Positions 20,902 through 33,267 are shown, counted from the first letter of the stretch. The stretch is 64,000 nucleotides of DNA from Acidianus manzaensis (GCF_002116695.1 NZ_CP020477.1:434001-498000); one strand, 5' to 3'. Notes: generated by a model not told the origin, from the sequence alone. A program made the numbers and translations.

Positions 20902-21948
20902 ATGGAAAAGAAGCTGATTACTATTGTTCATCATAATCTTTCCTACAAAAGCGGGGAGGGAAAAGTAGTTTTTACTGCAATAGATGTTATTAAAGACCAT
21001 AAAATAGATTTTACTATAGCTACTTTTTCTAAACCAGAGAACGAATATGGATTACCTATAAAATATTTCCTTCCTTTTCATTTTTCTAAGTTTGATAGGT
21101 ATCAAAGAATCTTTGTCTATTTTGTTGCATCTAAAATTTATTCCAGAATATATCTAAATTTAGCTGGTTCTCCTATCCCTTTATCTAAGAAAGGAATACA
21201 CATAATTTATACTGGTTCATCACCATTTAGCGTAACTAAATATTCTAGATCATTATTCTGGAAAGTCTACAGAATGCCATATAAGCTCTTTTTAGGTCTT
21301 ATGAAAGATGAGTATAAGAGGGCTAAAATTATAGCTAATTCTTACTATTCTGCTAAAGTATTGGCTGATCAATATGGAATTCAGCCCAAAGTCATATATC
21401 CTCCAGTAGAATACGAAAAATTTAACAAAGCTTTTCATGAGAATAATGATGGTTATATACTTACTATAGCTAGAATTGAGAGAGGTAAATTCCTAGAACG
21501 GGTAATAGAAGTATCATCTAAAACTAAATTACCTGCTGTGATAGTAGGTTATCTTAATGATAAAAAATATTTAATAGAATTGGAAAAAATAGCTAAACAG
21601 AAAAATGCAAAGATTTTGATACTAACAAATAAAACTGAGGATGAACTCATAGAGATAATGTCAAAAGCTTGTTGTTATTTTCATCCAACTGAAGGAGAGC
21701 ATTTTGGAATACCAGTAGTAGAAGCTATGAGTGCTGGATTAGTGCCAATAGTTCCTAGAGAGAGCGGAGCATCTGAATTAGTGCCAGAATTTTCTTATAC
21801 TACAATTGATGAAGCATCACAGAAAATCTTAGAAATTAAAAATATTCCTTTATCAAAAAGAAAGGAACTATCAGAAAAGAGCAAATTTTTCTCTACGGAG
21901 AGATTTAAGAGGGAATTATGGGAATATATATCAAATTTTCTTAATTAG
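20902..21948 (+). CDS. family 4 glycosyltransferase
   Basis: Retaining GT-B glycosyltransferase of 348 residues. The C-terminal nucleotide-sugar domain has GYILTIARIERGKFLERVIE and the E-x7-E motif in EGEHFGIPVVEAMSAG, followed by PRESGASELV. The N-terminal half is acceptor-binding and contains no membrane anchor. It probably adds a sugar to a lipid-linked or surface glycan on the cytoplasmic side. The nearby GT2 pair on the same strand supports a glycan-assembly locus. Confidence 0.87.
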   Translation: MEKKLITIVHHNLSYKSGEGKVVFTAIDVIKDHKIDFTIATFSKPENEYGLPIKYFLPFHFSKFDRYQRIFVYFVASKIYSRIYLNLAGSPIPLSKKGIHIIYTGSSPFSVTKYSRSLFWKVYRMPYKLFLGLMKDEYKRAKIIANSYYSAKVLADQYGIQPKVIYPPVEYEKFNKAFHENNDGYILTIARIERGKFLERVIEVSSKTKLPAVIVGYLNDKKYLIELEKIAKQKNAKILILTNKTEDELIEIMSKACCYFHPTEGEHFGIPVVEAMSAGLVPIVPRESGASELVPEFSYTTIDEASQKILEIKNIPLSKRKELSEKSKFFSTERFKRELWEYISNFLN

Positions 21949-22261
21949 TTTAATTCTATATTTACATTCTATAAATCCAGTTTTTGCAAACGATTTTTTG
22001 CTAGTTGATTTGCATTATAAATATTTTAAAATTAGTTATCTTTTAAGGAAAAGTATAAATTAAGTTCCTCTATTATATAGACTGGAGTTCATGTTATTGA
22101 ATTGCAATTAGAATACAATGTATTAAAATTTTCTCATTTTATATTATAATGGTTATATGACATACAAACTAACATAGCATTATTATTTGAAACGTCTGAG
22201 TTGTGCTCACAATTTCACTTGAGGATAATTATAAATTTTTATTGATAGATATTACTGCTAG
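21949..22261 (+). other. 313-base intergenic region with promoter and palindrome
   Basis: No coding frame is supported. Upstream of the first GT2 gene a TATA box (ATTATAAATT, 22228-22237) lies about 29 bases before the ATG at 22262. A short palindrome TTGTG-CT-CACAA at 22201-22212 sits 16 bases before the TATA box, a usual place for an archaeal regulator. The remainder shows no repeats or RNA signature I can recognise. Confidence 0.45.
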
Positions 22262-23221
22262 ATGCTTATTTCAGTAGTTATTATCGCTCATGATAGAAAA
22301 AAATATTTAAACGACGCCATAACCTCAGTGTTAAATCAATCATTAAGGAGAAATTATTATGAGATTGTATTAGTTAAAAATTTTTATGATGATAAGATTG
22401 ATAAAATATGTAAAGAAAATGGAATAAAAGAAGTATTTGTATCAGAAAGAGCTGTAGGTTATAAGGCTTCAAAGGGTGTTGAGAATTCTTCAGGTGATGT
22501 TATTTGTTTTCTAGATGATGATGATATGTTCACAGAAGATAAACTTTCTATAATATATGAGGAATTTAGTAAAGATCAAGAATTAGTATATATACATAAT
22601 AATATTAATAAAATTGATGATGATGGAAAAATACTGAAAAATCAGCATGAATCAACTATCGTTAGAAATAAAATATTTATTACAGAAAAAACAATGAATT
22701 CAGCAAAATTAGCTTTTAGAAACTTTGCTGAATTTAATAGTAGCTCAATATGCATAAAGAAAAATATACTTGATACAAAAGTTCTAGGAAAGTTGTATAG
22801 GTCAGTTGATTACTTCTATCTAATTTCAGCTATGTATAAATTAGGTAAAATTCAAATAGATTTTAGACCGTTAACGCTGTATAGAGTTCATCATAGTGCA
22901 ATGCATTTTACTGATTTAGATCTTGCATGTAAGTATTATTCTGAGACAACAGAAGCTAAGAAGTTAATAGCAGAATACGTAAAAAATGATAGAATATTAC
23001 ATAAAATAGTAAATTATGACGTGTACACGTTTGGCTTATTGTCAAATATTTTATGTAAGAAAAAACTAAGTATTTTAACTACTCTTAAAATTTTAAATGC
23101 CCCTATCTATCCTTTAAAATTTAGGCTAAAAATATTCTTAGCTTCTATTATGTATAAGGTATTTCCAGATTATACAAGGAAGCTGTATATGTCTGAATAT
23201 CAAAAAAGGTGGAATATTTGA
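22262..23221 (+). CDS. family 2 glycosyltransferase (first of a tandem pair)
   Basis: GT-A fold inverting glycosyltransferase of 319 residues. It begins MLISVVIIAHDRKKYL with the typical first strand and has the nucleotide-sugar/metal motif DDDD in VICFLDDDDMF around residue 85-95. The C-terminal part is hydrophobic-basic and may touch the membrane. The segment GVENSSGDVICF to DKLSII is encoded by 82 bases identical to the following paralogue, although the flanks have diverged strongly. It probably builds a surface or lipid-linked glycan. Confidence 0.87.
   Translation: MLISVVIIAHDRKKYLNDAITSVLNQSLRRNYYEIVLVKNFYDDKIDKICKENGIKEVFVSERAVGYKASKGVENSSGDVICFLDDDDMFTEDKLSIIYEEFSKDQELVYIHNNINKIDDDGKILKNQHESTIVRNKIFITEKTMNSAKLAFRNFAEFNSSSICIKKNILDTKVLGKLYRSVDYFYLISAMYKLGKIQIDFRPLTLYRVHHSAMHFTDLDLACKYYSETTEAKKLIAEYVKNDRILHKIVNYDVYTFGLLSNILCKKKLSILTTLKILNAPIYPLKFRLKIFLASIMYKVFPDYTRKLYMSEYQKRWNI
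22475..22556 (+). repeat. 82-base direct repeat, copy 1 (in first GT2 gene)
   Basis: Bases 22475-22556 are identical to 23410-23491, 935 bases downstream, with mismatches immediately at both edges. The block encodes the DDDD active-site segment. Perfect third-codon-position identity inside otherwise diverged paralogues indicates recent gene conversion. Confidence 0.95.
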
Positions 23222-24135
23222 GATTTTCAATTATTATAACTGCTTATAATAGGAAAAAATATGTATTACAAGCTATCAAATCAGTTCCAAAGGAAGCAGA
23301 AATTGTTTTAGTAAATAATTTTAGTTATACAAATTTAGATGAAAATAATAATATCAAAGTAATAAATCTAGATAATAATATCAGAAATATAGGAGAATTT
23401 ATGGCCAAAGGTGTTGAGAATTCTTCAGGTGATGTTATTTGTTTTCTAGATGATGATGATATGTTCACAGAAGATAAACTTTCTATAATATCTAAATATT
23501 TTAGTAATAACGATATCGTAATGACATATAATTCTAGGATATTGATAGACGAAAAAGGAAATATAATAGGTGAAGAAGTTCTCCCTACAAAAACTATTAA
23601 GCCAGATTTATATGGAACAAAATATCTTTTTTTAAATAGAATTTTTTTCAATAGTAGTTCAATGTGTATAAGAAGAGATCTATTAGAGGATAAAGTAGTA
23701 ATTATGCCCAAAATAATAAGACTAATGGATAATTTTATTCTTTTATCTGCAATAGAATCGCAAGGGTATATTCAAATTTTATCTGATAAGCTTACATATT
23801 ATAGAGTACATCCTAGTTCATCAAGGCCTATATATGATAATTATCATAAATTTCTAGAAGATAGGAAAAAGTATTTTGAGGATGCTATAGAAGATAATGA
23901 TAATATGCTCAGAATTTTTTCTAGAGAAGAAACTAGATATGCAATAGAGTGTAGTAAAAAAATGGCATTTATTCAAAAGAAATTTTTTAGCATAGAAAGG
24001 AATACAACTATAATTAATTGTAAAATTTTCAATTTTAAAACACTTATGTTTATAAATATATTGTCACTAATAAGTATTTTATTTCCATCTCTTCCATCAA
24101 AAATATACTTTAGGAAATATAGGAATGCACACTAA
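23209..24135 (+). CDS. family 2 glycosyltransferase (second of a tandem pair)
   Basis: Paralogue of the preceding gene, 308 residues, starting RFSIIITAYNRKKYV and carrying the same DDDD core. It overlaps the upstream gene by 13 bases. The longest frame starts at the GTG 23209. A TTG at 23218, preceded at 6 bases by AAGGTGG, is an attractive alternative start and would give MRFSIIITAYNR, typical for the family. Outside the shared 82-base block the two proteins are only distantly similar, so they probably use different acceptors or sugars. Confidence 0.86.
   Translation: MEYLRFSIIITAYNRKKYVLQAIKSVPKEAEIVLVNNFSYTNLDENNNIKVINLDNNIRNIGEFMAKGVENSSGDVICFLDDDDMFTEDKLSIISKYFSNNDIVMTYNSRILIDEKGNIIGEEVLPTKTIKPDLYGTKYLFLNRIFFNSSSMCIRRDLLEDKVVIMPKIIRLMDNFILLSAIESQGYIQILSDKLTYYRVHPSSSRPIYDNYHKFLEDRKKYFEDAIEDNDNMLRIFSREETRYAIECSKKMAFIQKKFFSIERNTTIINCKIFNFKTLMFINILSLISILFPSLPSKIYFRKYRNAH
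23410..23491 (+). repeat. 82-base direct repeat, copy 2 (in second GT2 gene)
   Basis: The second copy of the block described at 22475-22556. It is in the same reading frame and encodes the same residues. Confidence 0.95.
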
Positions 24136-24388
24136 CATAGTTTGTATCATAACGAACACATGAAAAGATATAAATATTATATAATGATAATTTCAAAAAT
24201 ATCATGAAAAGATTTCTCACTTTCTTTAATACATGTATTAATTTGTCCTTAATCCGTAAGAGAGAAATAAAAATAGATCTACTAATATTAACTTGTAATA
24301 GCAATAAACGTATAATTAAGATAAGGAGAAATATATAATACACTTGAAAACTATTTAAATTGAATTATAGTATGATATAGTTTAGTCT

Positions 24389-25783
24389 TTAACTAGTGTC
24401 TTCATACTCTACTGGATCTTTGAGACCGTTTATCTTAAATGCAGTTTTTCTCATATAGCATGGACCGCATTTTCCGCAATGTTTTTCTCCTCCTTCGTAA
24501 CAGCTCCAGGTTAAATGAAGTGGTGCTCCTATTTCTATACCTAATTTTACTATTTCATGCTTAACAAGATTTCCAATAGGCATTAAAACTTCGACCTTCT
24601 TATTTGGACCAGTAGCATATGGAGATAACTGAGAAAACATTCTGACAAATTCCATTTCATTGTCTGGATATGCTCCTGCTTCTTCTAAATTTATTCCAGA
24701 AGCTATCGCATCAAATCCTTTACTCTCTGCTATAGCTAATGCTACTGTAAAAAATATAGCGTTTCTAGCTGGCACCCATTCATGAGCAAATTCTGCGCCT
24801 TCTTCTCCTTTCCTATCTTTTACTATTTCTCCTCCATTTTTTAGTAATGTAGTTCCGCCTATGATCTTAAATAAATCCGTATTAACTTCCATTAATGGAA
24901 CGTTTAGATATTCTGAGATTTTTCTAATGGCTTCTCTTTCTTTCTCTTCTGCTTTATGATGATAATTGAAATGGAGTAATGTTACGTCATAACCATCTCT
25001 AATTAGTTTAGTTGCTACAACTGTAGAATCTAATCCTCCACTTGCAATAACTAATGCTTTCCTGTTATTTTTGGATAGTAAAGGATATTCATTATATTGC
25101 AGATCTTTCGTTATTTCTACTACTGAATATGGGTTGATTTTCCTTACATTAGCAGTATCGAATGGTTTTACGTCAAAATATGTATCTAAGGATGTAAAGA
25201 ATATTGCTTTTAGTGAATACTCATACATCATGTAAATTGGTTTAAAATTCTGGGCTAAAATTATTCTATTAGGATTTTTCTTATCTCCTATAATAAAAGC
25301 AAAACTTCCTTTTACTTCTTCTAGAACTCTAGGCAAATTTTCTGCTTTTCCGTCCCATCTTTTGTCAAGGAAGTTTGGAATTACTGATGAATCTACTTTT
25401 GTTAATCTCTTTATTCCGTATTTTTTCTCTATTTCTATGTCATTTGCTATAATTCCATTATGAGTTACAATATATCTTTCTCCTTCAAAAGGCTGTATAT
25501 CTTTCTCTTCCTTTTTATTTACATATTCTGTAGTTGGTTCTGCTCTATTGTTTGCTATTGCGATTGAAGTATTTTCGTCAAAAAGATCGTGCAGTTTTTC
25601 TTCATTTTCTGATGGCTTTCCAATCGATTTTATCGATCTAGTAGAACCATCCTTATTAATTATAATTATTCCAAAACTATCTCTTCCTCTGTCTTCTGCA
25701 TTCTTTAAGATCTGTATAAACTTTCTTTCAATTTCATCTTTTTTGTTATTATCTAATATTAGAACTCCACTAACACTGCACAT
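24389..25783 (-). CDS. GAT-QueC fusion, archaeosine/7-deazaguanine biosynthesis
   Basis: Fusion of a class II glutamine amidotransferase domain (Met-Cys2 as the N-terminal nucleophile, then [10 protein letters not shown] and THNGIIAND) with a QueC domain from about residue 240 (PP-loop SGGLDST, and the C-terminal zinc cysteines in [15 protein letters not shown]). Crenarchaeal GAT-QueC proteins are known to convert preQ0 in tRNA position 15 to archaeosine using glutamine-derived ammonia, replacing ArcS. It could also still make preQ0. The 464-residue length fits. It is monocistronic. A TGT-like gene lacking the zinc site lies far downstream in the same window (62567-63457). Confidence 0.9.
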   Translation of the reverse strand: MCSVSGVLILDNNKKDEIERKFIQILKNAEDRGRDSFGIIIINKDGSTRSIKSIGKPSENEEKLHDLFDENTSIAIANNRAEPTTEYVNKKEEKDIQPFEGERYIVTHNGIIANDIEIEKKYGIKRLTKVDSSVIPNFLDKRWDGKAENLPRVLEEVKGSFAFIIGDKKNPNRIILAQNFKPIYMMYEYSLKAIFFTSLDTYFDVKPFDTANVRKINPYSVVEITKDLQYNEYPLLSKNNRKALVIASGGLDSTVVATKLIRDGYDVTLLHFNYHHKAEEKEREAIRKISEYLNVPLMEVNTDLFKIIGGTTLLKNGGEIVKDRKGEEGAEFAHEWVPARNAIFFTVALAIAESKGFDAIASGINLEEAGAYPDNEMEFVRMFSQLSPYATGPNKKVEVLMPIGNLVKHEIVKLGIEIGAPLHLTWSCYEGGEKHCGKCGPCYMRKTAFKINGLKDPVEYEDTS

Positions 25784-25826
25784 GTGGATTCCTCTAATTA
25801 AGTGAGTAAATTATATAAAATTTATT

Positions 25827-26039
25827 TTATTTTAATTTCTCTTTTCTATATTCTAAAGTTAATTTAAAATAGCCATTAGGTAAATCTTCTCCATCAATTA
25901 TTGAATAACCGTATTTTCCTACTATTTCTGGAGATGATTCTAGGACACTAGATGATATTATTACCTCAATTTTTTCCTTTCCTAAATTTTCTTGAATAAA
26001 ATTCCTCAAATCTCCTTTATTTTCTAAGATATTAACCAT
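25827..26039 (-). CDS. small protein of unknown function
   Basis: A 70-residue protein with a helix (DLRNFIQENLG), a strand (KIEVIISSSVL) and a C-terminal strand (GYFKLTLEYRKEK). It has no cysteine or membrane segment. I do not recognise it. It diverges from the helicase gene, with only 33 bases between the two starts, and precedes GAT-QueC on the same strand by 43 bases, so it may be co-transcribed with that gene. Confidence 0.6.
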   Translation of the reverse strand: MVNILENKGDLRNFIQENLGKEKIEVIISSSVLESSPEIVGKYGYSIIDGEDLPNGYFKLTLEYRKEKLK

Positions 26040-26072
26040 ATTTTTTAGTTATGAAGCTGAGTTATTAAAAGT

Positions 26073-28304
<2,232 letters not shown>

Positions 28305-28328
28305 TATTTTATACATAACTGATGAATA

Positions 28329-28364
28329 CTGAATGAACTCCTCTTTATAAAGAGGAAAATTCAG
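28329..28364. repeat. perfect 16-base palindrome within a longer hairpin
   Basis: CCTCTTTATAAAGAGG (28340-28355) is a perfect palindrome. Outer arms CTGAAT (28329-28334) and ATTCAG (28359-28364) extend it, giving a two-step hairpin 25 bases after the helicase stop. The architecture resembles the two hairpins of the IS605-like remnant at 4232-4463, so it may be a solo transposon end; a processing or termination hairpin is the alternative. Confidence 0.6.
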
Positions 28365-28458
28365 ATTATATAATTTATATAGAAAATATTATAAGCTTTA
28401 GCATCTTTGTGCTTAGTAAACATAAAGTATAAATATAGAATATTTTAGTTACTGAAAT

Positions 28459-30312
28459 ATGGGATTACTGGAAGACTTCTTTTCTACTTTAACTAATTAT
28501 AATGTTAAGAAAGTTATTACAGTAAAATCTGAGGATGACGTAAAAAATAACTTTGTAAATAGTGCTCCAATTTACGATTTCTTTAGAGCAAGTAAAGTCC
28601 AAGGTGAAACAATTCTAGATTTTACTTCTCTTAAAGGAGTTGATGACTTAGGTAATTCAATTAGAGTATTAGCTGGCACTAGTTGGAAAGATGTAATTAA
28701 GTATAATCCAGAAATTTATTTACCATTTGATTTTTCAGTAGGAGGAAGTATATATTTTAACGAAAGTGGTTTTGGTTTTAATGAATTTGGTGATTTTTCA
28801 TCAAGAGTAGAAGTTGATGCTTATCTCAATGGAGAGAAATATACTGGAAAATATAAGGGAGGAATAATATATTCAGTATATATAAAGAAAGAAAATAAAC
28901 CTTTCAAAATTATGAAAATTTCAGGAGACTCAAAGTTCGTAATATCTAGAACTAAGAGTTTGCTAAGTAATTCCCCGTTGCCTTTTAGAGATATATCTAT
29001 TGTAAAAAATGAAGATAAAACTTCGTTAGTTGTATCATATCCAGAAATAAGAGAAATCCTAGTAAAACGTTACTTACAAGGATTTAGCACAGGAGATCAA
29101 ATCTTTTTTACAGCAAAAAAGTATAAATATATATACATTGGAAAAACTAAATTAGATTCACTAAACTCAGACGAATTAGAAAAAGCTAATTATGCATACA
29201 TATCGCTAAGAAATAATGATGCGTTCTACGTTATTCTTAGCGATATTGAATTAAGAGTTGAAAGCGTTTTTCCTCATCTTAATTTTAACGGATGCATAGC
29301 ATGTGGTAATTGCGTTGAAGTCTGCCCTCATTCAAGTCAAAACAATTCATTAATGTTTTCTCCTATTGGTTTTTATGTATTATCAAATAAAAGCGAAGAA
29401 AATATAGTTGCTAACTGTCATATGTGCGAATTATGTGAAGAAGTATGCGTAGCAGATTTAAATATAGTAAATGCTTTAAAAAACAAAGCTAAATTAAAGT
29501 CTGTTTCGCCTAGTCTAAATATTAACATTCCTCAAAGTAAATCGATAGTAATAACTGCTATTTCAGAATCTTTTATAAAAGAAATATTCGAGCTAATTAA
29601 GTTTTTATCTCTTAAAGGACTAAAGCTTGGAATAATAACTATAGATGAACCATTAGATAAATTAATTAAAGGAGATATAGATAAGGAAAAAATGAAAAAA
29701 ATACTGGAAGGAGTAGATGAAATTATAACACTTACGCCTGAAGAATCTTATTATCTTCAGATTTTAAAGTCAGTTAAAATTATTGAGATTACTTTTGCAT
29801 ATTACCTTTTAAACAATATTTTAAACGAATCAATAAAAAATATGAAAATACATTATCCTTGTTTTTACTCTGGAAGTAAATATTCTGGTTGTAGTTATGA
29901 GCTCCTTAATATTATAAATGGTGAAGGATATGGAAATGTATTACCTAAGGCTGATATTAGCCTTTGCCCACTAGCTAGTAAAAAATTAGGAATTAAAAGT
30001 TATGTAGATTTACTAGGAGTTAATATTGATACTACAATATCAGACAAAATATATAGTGAAGTATTAAAGAATCTAGATTCTCTCAATCAGATTATTGATG
30101 ATCTATCATGGTATAAGGAAGTTAACCCAAATGTTTTTGACGAGGTTATAGTTAGGGCTATAATGTCTGCTTTAGAGGATAAGGAGTATTTCGATTTATT
30201 ATTCTTTTATATGAACCTAAACAAGTACAGCTTTAATGAAGAAATAAAAAATAAGGTTACAAATATAGTTCAAGGACTATTATTTGGATCTGGCAATGAA
30301 GACAAGATGTGA
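28459..30312 (+). CDS. GlcD-like / dicluster ferredoxin / CCG-domain fusion oxidoreductase
   Basis: A 617-residue fusion. Residues about 1-240 look like a degenerate FAD-binding type 4 domain: [23 protein letters not shown] replaces the usual glycine-rich TVGG...NAGG segment. Residues 279-331 hold two cluster motifs, [13 protein letters not shown] and [11 protein letters not shown], with the fourth ligand of the second cluster uncertain. The C-terminal third resembles a CCG (GlpC/HdrB) domain with few cysteines left ([14 protein letters not shown]). Similar fusions oxidise D-lactate or glycolate and feed quinones; the eroded FAD and CCG parts make the substrate uncertain. The start has a TATA box (TATAAATATA) 26 bases upstream. 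Its end overlaps convergent moaB by 33 bases. Confidence 0.75.
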   Translation: MGLLEDFFSTLTNYNVKKVITVKSEDDVKNNFVNSAPIYDFFRASKVQGETILDFTSLKGVDDLGNSIRVLAGTSWKDVIKYNPEIYLPFDFSVGGSIYFNESGFGFNEFGDFSSRVEVDAYLNGEKYTGKYKGGIIYSVYIKKENKPFKIMKISGDSKFVISRTKSLLSNSPLPFRDISIVKNEDKTSLVVSYPEIREILVKRYLQGFSTGDQIFFTAKKYKYIYIGKTKLDSLNSDELEKANYAYISLRNNDAFYVILSDIELRVESVFPHLNFNGCIACGNCVEVCPHSSQNNSLMFSPIGFYVLSNKSEENIVANCHMCELCEEVCVADLNIVNALKNKAKLKSVSPSLNINIPQSKSIVITAISESFIKEIFELIKFLSLKGLKLGIITIDEPLDKLIKGDIDKEKMKKILEGVDEIITLTPEESYYLQILKSVKIIEITFAYYLLNNILNESIKNMKIHYPCFYSGSKYSGCSYELLNIINGEGYGNVLPKADISLCPLASKKLGIKSYVDLLGVNIDTTISDKIYSEVLKNLDSLNQIIDDLSWYKEVNPNVFDEVIVRAIMSALEDKEYFDLLFFYMNLNKYSFNEEIKNKVTNIVQGLLFGSGNEDKM

Positions 30313-30816
30313 AACCTCTGGAAGTATTAATTTTTCTAATGCTAATTTTACAGCATCTGGAGATCCAGGTAATATATAAATTACTTTATCATTTACAATT
30401 CCGGCTGTAGCTTTACTAAGATAAGCAGCGGACTTAACGGCTTCTTCTTGATAGCTTAAATAACGAAATACTTGACCAAATCCTTCTACTTCTCTATCTA
30501 AAATTCCTCTTATTACTTCAACTGTCATATCTGATTTCGAATATCCCGTACCTCCAGATGAAACTATAACATCGACTTCTGGATTATCTATAGCTGAGAT
30601 AAAAGCTTTAAGAATTTTTATTTTATTATCAGAAACTAAATCGTACCCTATTAACTTATGACCAGAAGAAATTATTTTTTCTTTTATTAAATCCCCAGAT
30701 TCATCAACTACTGGCTCTTTTTTTATAAGTTTCTCATATCTGGACGTACTTATCGTTATCACATAAAAATTTAGTACTTTTGGAGCAAGTTCTCTATGCG
30801 CTTTATGCCCACTCAT
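30280..30816 (-). CDS. moaB: molybdenum cofactor biosynthesis protein MoaB
   Basis: MoaB/MogA-type molybdopterin adenylyltransferase of 178 residues, activating molybdopterin for metal insertion. Diagnostic segments are [17 protein letters not shown] and [14 protein letters not shown]. It supplies cofactor for enzymes such as the molybdopterin oxidoreductase at 15704-17443. It follows the nucleotidyltransferase-like gene by 20 bases, which suggests an operon, and overlaps the convergent Fe-S fusion gene. Confidence 0.93.
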   Translation of the reverse strand: MSGHKAHRELAPKVLNFYVITISTSRYEKLIKKEPVVDESGDLIKEKIISSGHKLIGYDLVSDNKIKILKAFISAIDNPEVDVIVSSGGTGYSKSDMTVEVIRGILDREVEGFGQVFRYLSYQEEAVKSAAYLSKATAGIVNDKVIYILPGSPDAVKLALEKLILPEVSHLVFIARSK

Positions 30817-30836
30817 ACGTAATATGAGTTAATATG

Positions 30837-31625
30837 CTAAATAATTTTTACTTTTTCAGCTATATCTAAATCTAAATCGTCAAAATTTTCTCTACGCAAA
30901 ATATAGCCCTTAACATATAATTTAGTCCCTAATGATAATTCGGTAAATCTAGTCCTAAAACTAGTAATAACTAATCCTTCTCTTGTTATATATTTTACAG
31001 GGATACTAAAATATTTTTTAGCCTCTACTATTTCTACAATGCCTTCAAATGAAGTAATAGATTTAACTGCAGTAAAATTCTCACACTGCACTATCTTAAA
31101 AGTATAAGGAATCCCCTTATATGTACCTTCAAGGAGGCGATTCTGTTTTAATTTTTTAAAATCATTGTAATCTAAAATTTCTAATTCGTTTCTATTTACC
31201 ATGGTTAAGGGAGAAGTTAGTTTTTCTTCTCTCAATTTCTTCAGTACATCATAATTTTTTGGATTAAATGTTATAATATCTATATCATGGCCTTTTCCTT
31301 CATATAATAAACTACCCGTAATACCTACTTCAGAAAATAAGGAAAGAAAATCATTAATGTCCTTATTATTAGATCTAACTGAAAAAGGATCAAATATTTT
31401 ACTTTCCTTTAGTGGAATTAGAGGCACTTCAAAGCCTATTTCTTTTACATAATGTAAAAGGAAAGGAAATTTTTCTTTTATTAACTTCATTCCTTCTGAA
31501 AATTTTTTTATCTTATAATCTCCTATTTTTCTAGGAATAGCAACTACATACCCTTCAGGATGTGTACAGCCTTTTACTGCCCATATTATATTCCTATATT
31601 CGATAAAATATCCTTCAGTAATCAT
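30837..31625 (-). CDS. predicted nucleotidyltransferase (COG1665-like)
   Basis: A 262-residue archaeal protein with a nucleotidyltransferase-like core: VGITGSLLYEGKGHDIDIITF gives a GS motif followed by DxD (Asp-Ile-Asp). The C-terminal domain is beta-rich (about 160-262). Substrates of this archaeal group are not known. It is probably the first gene of an operon with moaB. A TATA-like GATAAATAAAAA lies about 27 bases before the ATG in the short divergent region shared with the next flavoprotein. Confidence 0.65.
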   Translation of the reverse strand: MITEGYFIEYRNIIWAVKGCTHPEGYVVAIPRKIGDYKIKKFSEGMKLIKEKFPFLLHYVKEIGFEVPLIPLKESKIFDPFSVRSNNKDINDFLSLFSEVGITGSLLYEGKGHDIDIITFNPKNYDVLKKLREEKLTSPLTMVNRNELEILDYNDFKKLKQNRLLEGTYKGIPYTFKIVQCENFTAVKSITSFEGIVEIVEAKKYFSIPVKYITREGLVITSFRTRFTELSLGTKLYVKGYILRRENFDDLDLDIAEKVKII

Positions 31626-31667
31626 CTAGAAAACTATTTATAGCATTTTTATTTATCGTTTATTTCG

Positions 31668-32654
31668 TTGAAGATCGCAATAATAGGTTCTGGAATAGCT
31701 GGAAGTTCACTATATCATTTATTTAAAAAAAGTAACGATGAGGTAATAGTAATAGATCCTAGAAAAAGAAGAATTTTCCCAAGCCTTATACACTCATTAT
31801 TACTAGTTGATGACGATGTATTATTAGCTAAAAAAAGTTTAGAATTTTATAGAGAATTTAATATTCCTTTAAAAGAGTATCCATCATTTACAATTGGAAA
31901 GATTGATAAAAGATTATTAGACGAGTGGACAGAAGCTGGAGCAAGAATTGAAGAGAAATATATTAATTGGCTTAATACAGAAGGAATATATGCTGAAAAT
32001 GGGGATAGATTAGTATACATTAATACAATGATAAATAATGTACCAATAATAAAAATGCCTGCTAAAATAACTGAAAAAGAAAATAAAGCAATAGTAACTG
32101 TAAATGGCAAAGAAATATCAGCTGACCTATTTATTTTATCGGCTGGACCATGGAATAATGAGTTATTTAACGTAAAAACAAAGAGTTATTATTGTTGGGC
32201 ATCGTTAAGTATTACTGAACATGCAAAACTAGATAAAATGTTCATATACGATTATGAATTGAATTTCTATTCTAGACCATTTTTAGGATTAGGAATTAAC
32301 ACAGCAATTATTGGAGATGGAGCTATAATTGAAGCTAAACCAGGCACTAAGTTGAAAGTTGATCCCTACGAAGTTCTTAATAGAGCTAAAAAGAGATTAG
32401 GAAATGTCACTCCAATATATACTTCAGGCGAGTTCTGTGAAGGAACTCCAGATATGAGGCCTATGTATGGTAGAATTCTAGATAACTTATATTTCGTAGG
32501 TGGATTTAATGGTTATGGAGCCGAGGTTGGACCCGGTGTTGCTAAACTTTTATATGAATTTATAAAAAGTGGAAAAGAAAATAGGAAATATATGCTAGAT
32601 AGATTCAAAAATGTTAAAGACTTCAGTCTTGGAAAAGAGCCTCATGAATTATGA
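31668..32654 (+). CDS. FAD-dependent oxidoreductase, D-amino-acid-oxidase fold
   Basis: A flavoprotein of 328 residues with an N-terminal Rossmann [13 protein letters not shown], then a DAO-type core and the C-terminal FAD contact [21 protein letters not shown]. This resembles sarcosine/glycine oxidase- or dehydrogenase-like proteins. The substrate, probably a secondary amine or amino acid, cannot be named. It starts with TTG at 31668, which fits the family N-terminus MKIAIIGSG. It diverges from the nucleotidyltransferase gene across 42 bases. Confidence 0.82.
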   Translation: MKIAIIGSGIAGSSLYHLFKKSNDEVIVIDPRKRRIFPSLIHSLLLVDDDVLLAKKSLEFYREFNIPLKEYPSFTIGKIDKRLLDEWTEAGARIEEKYINWLNTEGIYAENGDRLVYINTMINNVPIIKMPAKITEKENKAIVTVNGKEISADLFILSAGPWNNELFNVKTKSYYCWASLSITEHAKLDKMFIYDYELNFYSRPFLGLGINTAIIGDGAIIEAKPGTKLKVDPYEVLNRAKKRLGNVTPIYTSGEFCEGTPDMRPMYGRILDNLYFVGGFNGYGAEVGPGVAKLLYEFIKSGKENRKYMLDRFKNVKDFSLGKEPHEL

Positions 32655-32728
32655 CTTATGTTAAAAATATTTTATTCAAAAATAAAAAAAATAGGGAAAT
32701 AACTTGTTTATTTAATATACAAATACGT

Positions 32729-33169
32729 TTACTCTTCAAAAATCTTCATGTGTTCCTTTATTGAATCAAGACTATCATCTAAACGTAAATGTTTCATTTG
32801 TTTCTGTTCGCATTTTTCTCCTTCGCAATCATAAATTATCCAACCTCCCTTAAAAGTATCACCGCAATAATATTCCATAGCCCTCCATTTTTCAAATTGC
32901 ACAAAGTATCTTATTAATTCCAAATTAAATGACGGAAAAGCTACATATTTTTTTAGCTTAAGGTAATACACTTTTAGTTTATTTAAATATGAAGGATCTA
33001 GTAGTACAGATGTAGGAAGAAAGAAGTCATTAACATCACTTACTTTTATTATTTCTATTTTATTATCTTTGTCTACATATACTGCTACGTTACTGTATTC
33101 TTCGAATATATCTTTTAAATCATACCAAGATGGAGCAGGAGAACCTATTAGAAAGCTTAACATAAACAT
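32729..33169 (-). CDS. protein of unknown function with C-terminal cysteines
   Basis: A 146-residue soluble protein that I do not recognise. It has three cysteines in the last third (YYCGDTF, YDCEGEKCEQ), which could bind metal, and aromatic-rich helices (LIRYFVQFEKWRAMEYY). Two Met occur at the start (MFML). The gene lies head-to-head with a C/D-box sRNA and a nuclease-like gene. Confidence 0.6.
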   Translation of the reverse strand: MFMLSFLIGSPAPSWYDLKDIFEEYSNVAVYVDKDNKIEIIKVSDVNDFFLPTSVLLDPSYLNKLKVYYLKLKKYVAFPSFNLELIRYFVQFEKWRAMEYYCGDTFKGGWIIYDCEGEKCEQKQMKHLRLDDSLDSIKEHMKIFEE

Positions 33170-33202
33170 AATTTATTATCTAGAATTGTTAAAGTTAAGC
33201 TA

Positions 33203-33254
33203 ATGATGATGTGACGGTTTACTGAGGTTAATGAAGAGCGTTTCCCCAACCTGA
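33203..33254 (+). ncRNA. C/D-box sRNA
   Basis: All four boxes are in canonical order and spacing: C box ATGATGA (33203-33209), 12-base guide (33210-33221), D' CTGA (33222-33225), 5-base spacer, C' ATGAAGA (33231-33237), 13-base guide (33238-33250), D box CTGA (33251-33254). Archaeal C/D sRNAs guide 2'-O-methylation with L7Ae, Nop5 and fibrillarin. The guides TGTGACGGTTTA and GCGTTTCCCCAAC should pair with rRNA or tRNA; I could not assign targets. It ends 14 bases before the GTG of the next gene. Confidence 0.85.
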
Positions 33255-33267
33255 GAGGTAGTTAAAA

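Noticed and set aside
24110..24343. 77-codon minus-strand frame after the second GT2 gene.
   Set aside because: Low-complexity Ile/Leu/Ser composition, overlap with the GT2 end and no promoter; 24136-24388 is treated as noncoding with nothing recognisable in it.
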